From contig OY740768.1 in the NCBI GenBank assembly GCA_963513935.1, positions 43,828,368-43,892,367 on the forward strand: a DNA stretch of 64,000 nucleotides, in the 5' to 3' direction. The notes under the pieces are model-generated. The model had not been told where the DNA came from. It saw only the letters and a program-made list of their open reading frames with translations, and made no database searches. The stretch comes from Aphrophora alni. Taxonomy: Eukaryota; Arthropoda; Insecta; Hemiptera; Aphrophoridae. Within the stretch, counting starts at the first letter, position 1. Every line of letters begins with the position of its first letter. Shown in pieces: positions 60,395 through 64,000 of this stretch. A program made the position numbers and the translations under genes.

Positions 60395-60900
60395 GGCCAA
60401 ACTCATGGACCGATTTTAATAAAGTTTTGTATGTGGGCATACTTTGGCCTTCCCTCAGGACCTTTGAATTTTTCCAATAAACTCTAATCAGGTAGCTCCC
60501 ATAAAAATTTGAAATTACGATTAAAAAAGCTCTTTTTCTTAGATAATACTCCAAAAAACATTGGTGTTAAAACTTGCACTTGTAAATATTTTTGGTTGGT
60601 AAATTTTTGGTTATTGATAAAAAATAACCCAAAATCGACCATAGGGTTGTTGTTAAAGGCGTAATTTTGCAAGATTAGATTATTTTTTTAAATTTGAATA
60701 AAAAGAAAATATTAATAAAAACAGTCTTGTGCAAAATCTCCAGTAAAACAATATTATGCTTCATAAATAATTGGCTAAAATCAAAAAATGAAATTGGACC
60801 ACCGTCTTAAAAAAGTGATTTGAATTAAAAACGATTTACTCTGAAGTCGAGTTAATGGCACAAACGAAGTAAGTTTATGATCTATTTAACAATATAAACA
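60395..60900 (+). repeat. Dispersed repeat family A, copy 4 (longest)
   Basis: GACCGATTTTAATAAAGTTT (60409-60428), TATGTGGGCATACTTTGGCC (60430-60449), CCCAAAATCGACCATAGGGT (60628-60647), AATAATTGGCTAAAATCAAA (60767-60786) and GTTAATGGCACAAACGAAGT (60852-60871) occur in the same order as in the other copies. It is the fullest copy and useful as a guide to the family's extent. The minus frame at 60484-60672 inside it is not a gene. Confidence 0.55.
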
Positions 60901-61097
60901 TTTATTTTAAGACAGATTCCATGGTTCAGTTTCTTTTTTTTTTATCGACACCTATGGAATTTACTATTTTGGTTAGATTATACTTAGTTTTGAGGATGGA
61001 CGAATGAAAACGTTTATGCAATGTTTTTGAAACATTTATTGAAATAAATTATTTTCTTTAAAACTCCTAAAAGTAATTGTTTTAATCTTAGTTCAAT
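60901..61097. other. Intergenic spacer
   Basis: AT-rich, nothing recognised. Confidence 0.5.
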
Positions 61098-61165
61098 ATA
61101 TATATAAAAAAAAATAAAAAAAAAATAAAATAAAATAAAATTAAAAAAAAAATAAATAAAATACA
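61098..61165. repeat. A-rich low-complexity tract
   Basis: (TA)n followed by A-runs and AAAAT/AAAAAT units. It could be a poly(A)-type tail of a retroelement or plain slippage. Confidence 0.8.
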
Positions 61166-64000
61166 ATGGAGGTCAGAATTCGGTGCTGAACAGTGAATGT
61201 TACTTTCTCTTGACTCTAGTAGCAGTGTACACAAAAATATTTCGTTCTTCTCCTAATAAGTGGAATGATAATTATATTTATATTTTAACACACAAACAAG
61301 AATAATACACGTAGGCCTAAATGAAAAACACAACTATAAAACTATATTACAATATTACACAATTATACAATATTTACCATCAGAGGGAATATTTCAATAA
61401 CACATACACATAAAAAAAACAATTGTCAGGAGCAAATGAAAGATTAAATAAAAAATAAAGAATATAAAGATAAAATACAAATACAAAAATAGTTGTACTG
61501 TATTCTTGAATCAAATTAAAACAATAATATCTTGCTTTAGTAAAAAATCTACTCACAGATGTCTAGCATTTTCAGTTTAAATACTAATAAAAATAATCTA
61601 CACTTAAAATATTACATTTATAACATTTTGAATTAAATTATTTTAATACAGTTTAAACAGGGAAATAAAGTTCCTAACAGGTGTATATAATGTGGATTAA
61701 ACTCGTTTATAATCATTTGTTTATTATACACTTTAAAGATCAAACATTTATCTATTACGTTTTATAATACACGACGGTAAAGTCAACTTCCTTTTCTTGA
61801 GAAGAAATATATGGCTTATAGATCTTTTAACTGAATTTATTGGATCCATTTATCTAACCATCTGTGCATATTTTATGATGGTTTGTTTTAAGACTTGTCG
61901 GTTAAAAATGGCTGACAATATTTCAATGTATATCTCACACAATTGAAATGTAAGATATTAATTCTGTATTAAAGGAATTAAGTTATCACAACCGTCTACC
62001 ATGACGTAGAACCAAAAACTGGTATATCGTAATGCTAATTGAACGTATCATAGCAACATAACACTTTAGTAATTTATAACATTATTGAGAACAAATAACA
62101 TCAAGAATATATGAATTCACAAAAGACAAATAAATAACAAGAGTTACAGGAATGGGCAAAATTCCCACAAACATAATATCTCAGCTTCTAGTTGTGGCGT
62201 ATAAGTGTGATAGACTTCCATCCAAACAATGAATGGAGAGCTCTTGTTTGGGGCTATCTATAGGAAGTGACATAACTTAAGTTCCATGTACAGAGTGTTG
62301 CGACAAAATATAAAGGATATTTTTTGTCTTTAAAAAAATGTAAGCTTGTCAAAGTTTCCCCCCATAAGTTACTCTTATAGAGTGCTTTTATTTTGGTATT
62401 ATACCATACAAGATATTATTTTTTAACGGTTTTACTACAGGTTTTAGTTATGGTTTATCGTAGAGTTTTGTAAACCTCGAAATAAAATTTAAAAAATATA
62501 TCGTCTTTGTTTTGTAGATAGGAACACTCTGCGCAGAAAAATAATATTTAGTTTCATTATCAGATACCAAATGTAAACAACGTTCCAAAGATTAGTCACA
62601 TATTTTTTGTTTTTGTATTATGACCGAGTGTTATTATGATGTTTGATTGATCATAATTTAATAACTAAGTAATGTAAAAAGATTGTGTTTTCACCAAAAT
62701 AAAGGGATTTTTAGGAGTAAGTTGGGGGGGGGGGCATTGATATGCTTACATTTTAAAAAGAGCAGGGAAAATACATTTATATTTTTCAGAAAACTTTGAT
62801 TTGGAATCTGAGTTTAGATAGTTCCATTTGAGAGCTGTCCATGCATGTGTTTATCATCTTCCTACGCCAACTAGAAGCAGAGATATTGCAACGTTGGCGG
62901 GACTACACACCCAATCTCGTATTTAGATAAAAAAAAAAAAACTTTGATATTGTATTTCGACTCATGCCTTAGTAAGAAAAGAAGGCGTACATGTATTTAA
63001 TAAAGTAAATATATTCAGAAATTCTAATTACGAAATTAAAAACATTTTGTCAAATGATTGAATTAGAATTAAAATACACAAATCTTAAAAGATTTATTTT
63101 GCCGAAAGACTTCATGAACTCACTTGTTAGATTAAAAAAATATAGAAATAAATATAAAAATCAATAAAGTTTAATGTAAACGTTACTTGCAATTACAAAA
63201 TTTACCCATTGGAAGAATTGTTACACCACAAAGCTATGTGGGTATTTTTAATTGTCCACATTGCTTTTTGTTTATTTATTTTAGAAACAGACGTCAGAAA
63301 ACACCCACAATGCGATGTAGATATTTCAATTTGTTGAATAGTCAACAAAATATAAATAAAATATAAAACTTGGTGGTCATTACAAAATACAAACCATTAT
63401 GAGTAATTTGTTTTTGCCGGATGCAACAGCAGCGAAATTTATAAGCAAACAATTTTTCACTTTTGATTTTATTTTAAAATTAACATAGTATTTAATAACT
63501 ATTAATACAAGTAATTTTCTTAAACATTTCAAAAAATATTAAACAAATATATTTAGTAATTTTATTAGATGTAAAAACATGTGTTTAATTTTCAAGAAGA
63601 AAACCTTTCATCATACAGAATTTAATAGTGTAGTAATAATAAAAATAATAAAATGTTAAAAAATTAATAAGTACAAATAAAACAACTTGCAATGTGGTTA
63701 AACTTGAAATAGTGAGAATGAGTTTTGGATAAAACCGGAATAATAGCAAAGAGTTATATATGTTTTCCGATACCCAGTGGACGAAATAAATATTGCGTTG
63801 TGGTTAAAAATTCGTGTTGTTAGCAAATTTGTCAAATGTGAGTAGCATGTACCTTACGTGTTGATCATCTTTCATTCCTCGCGTTTGTATTTGTTGTTAA
63901 AAACTGGCTGTAACGTTTTTCGCCATGTTTTTGCAACATATTCTGTAGAACACATGTTGTATGCGCAATGCTACCAATGTAGGCTAACAGTTGATGTCTT
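61166..64000. other. Gene-free AT-rich stretch
   Basis: No supported gene in the last 2.8 kb. A 10-12-base G-run lies near 62725-62735, and an A-run at about 62930-62940. Nothing else is recognised. Confidence 0.5.

Overview
The window is AT-rich eukaryotic DNA, most likely from an insect or another arthropod. The support is degenerate GTTAG/TTAGG-type runs (22240-22440, 24299-24330, 29599-29640, 29926-29965), decayed non-LTR retrotransposons of the R1/I-like kind, many micro- and minisatellites, and several dispersed repeats of a few hundred bp. I find no complete conserved protein-coding gene, no rRNA, no convincing intact tRNA, no CRISPR array and no bacterial-type operon. Most open frames of 60-100 codons are chance frames in AT-rich DNA or read through tandem repeats.

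Layout. 1-303: end of a 32-bp satellite. 2.7-4 kb: dispersed repeat, 21-bp minisatellite and a tRNA-promoter-like element. 5.2-5.75 kb: decayed RNase H of a LINE (+). 7-14.2 kb: mostly gene-free with dispersed repeats, one hydrophobic open frame (10234-10512, -) and a duplicated 115-bp repeat (13.8 and 14.1 kb). 15.6-16.1 kb: two foldback hairpins. 18.6-20.04 kb: a GC-rich promoter-like patch (CCAAT boxes, E2F-like sites) running into a 24-unit 51/53-bp minisatellite. 22.2-25 kb: TTAGG-like run, an R1-like LINE reverse transcriptase pseudogene with a readable YADD box, and a three-copy tandem repeat at its 3' side. 29.6-34.5 kb: GTTAG-bordered relic, three nearby copies of a ~280-bp repeat, and a Z-DNA-prone palindromic cluster. 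36.4 kb: inverted-repeat element. 43.2-44.1 kb: short tandem repeats and a (CT)n tract of about 99 units. 44.8-45.4 kb: GC-richer island with a 57-codon reading frame. 46.2-46.8 kb: A/C-skewed degenerate array. 50.8-51.5 kb: second 21-bp array abutting a 580-bp foldback element. 56.7-57.7 kb: LINE RNase H plus zinc-knuckle pseudogene (-). 58-64 kb: intergenic with one more dispersed repeat.

The coding relics are retrotransposon remnants that cannot act without intact copies elsewhere. If a host gene is present, the best hints are the E2F/CCAAT patch at 18.6 kb, the 57-codon frame at 44.9 kb and a possible exon at 52.2 kb, none of them firm. All similarity statements come from reading motifs by eye; no search was run.
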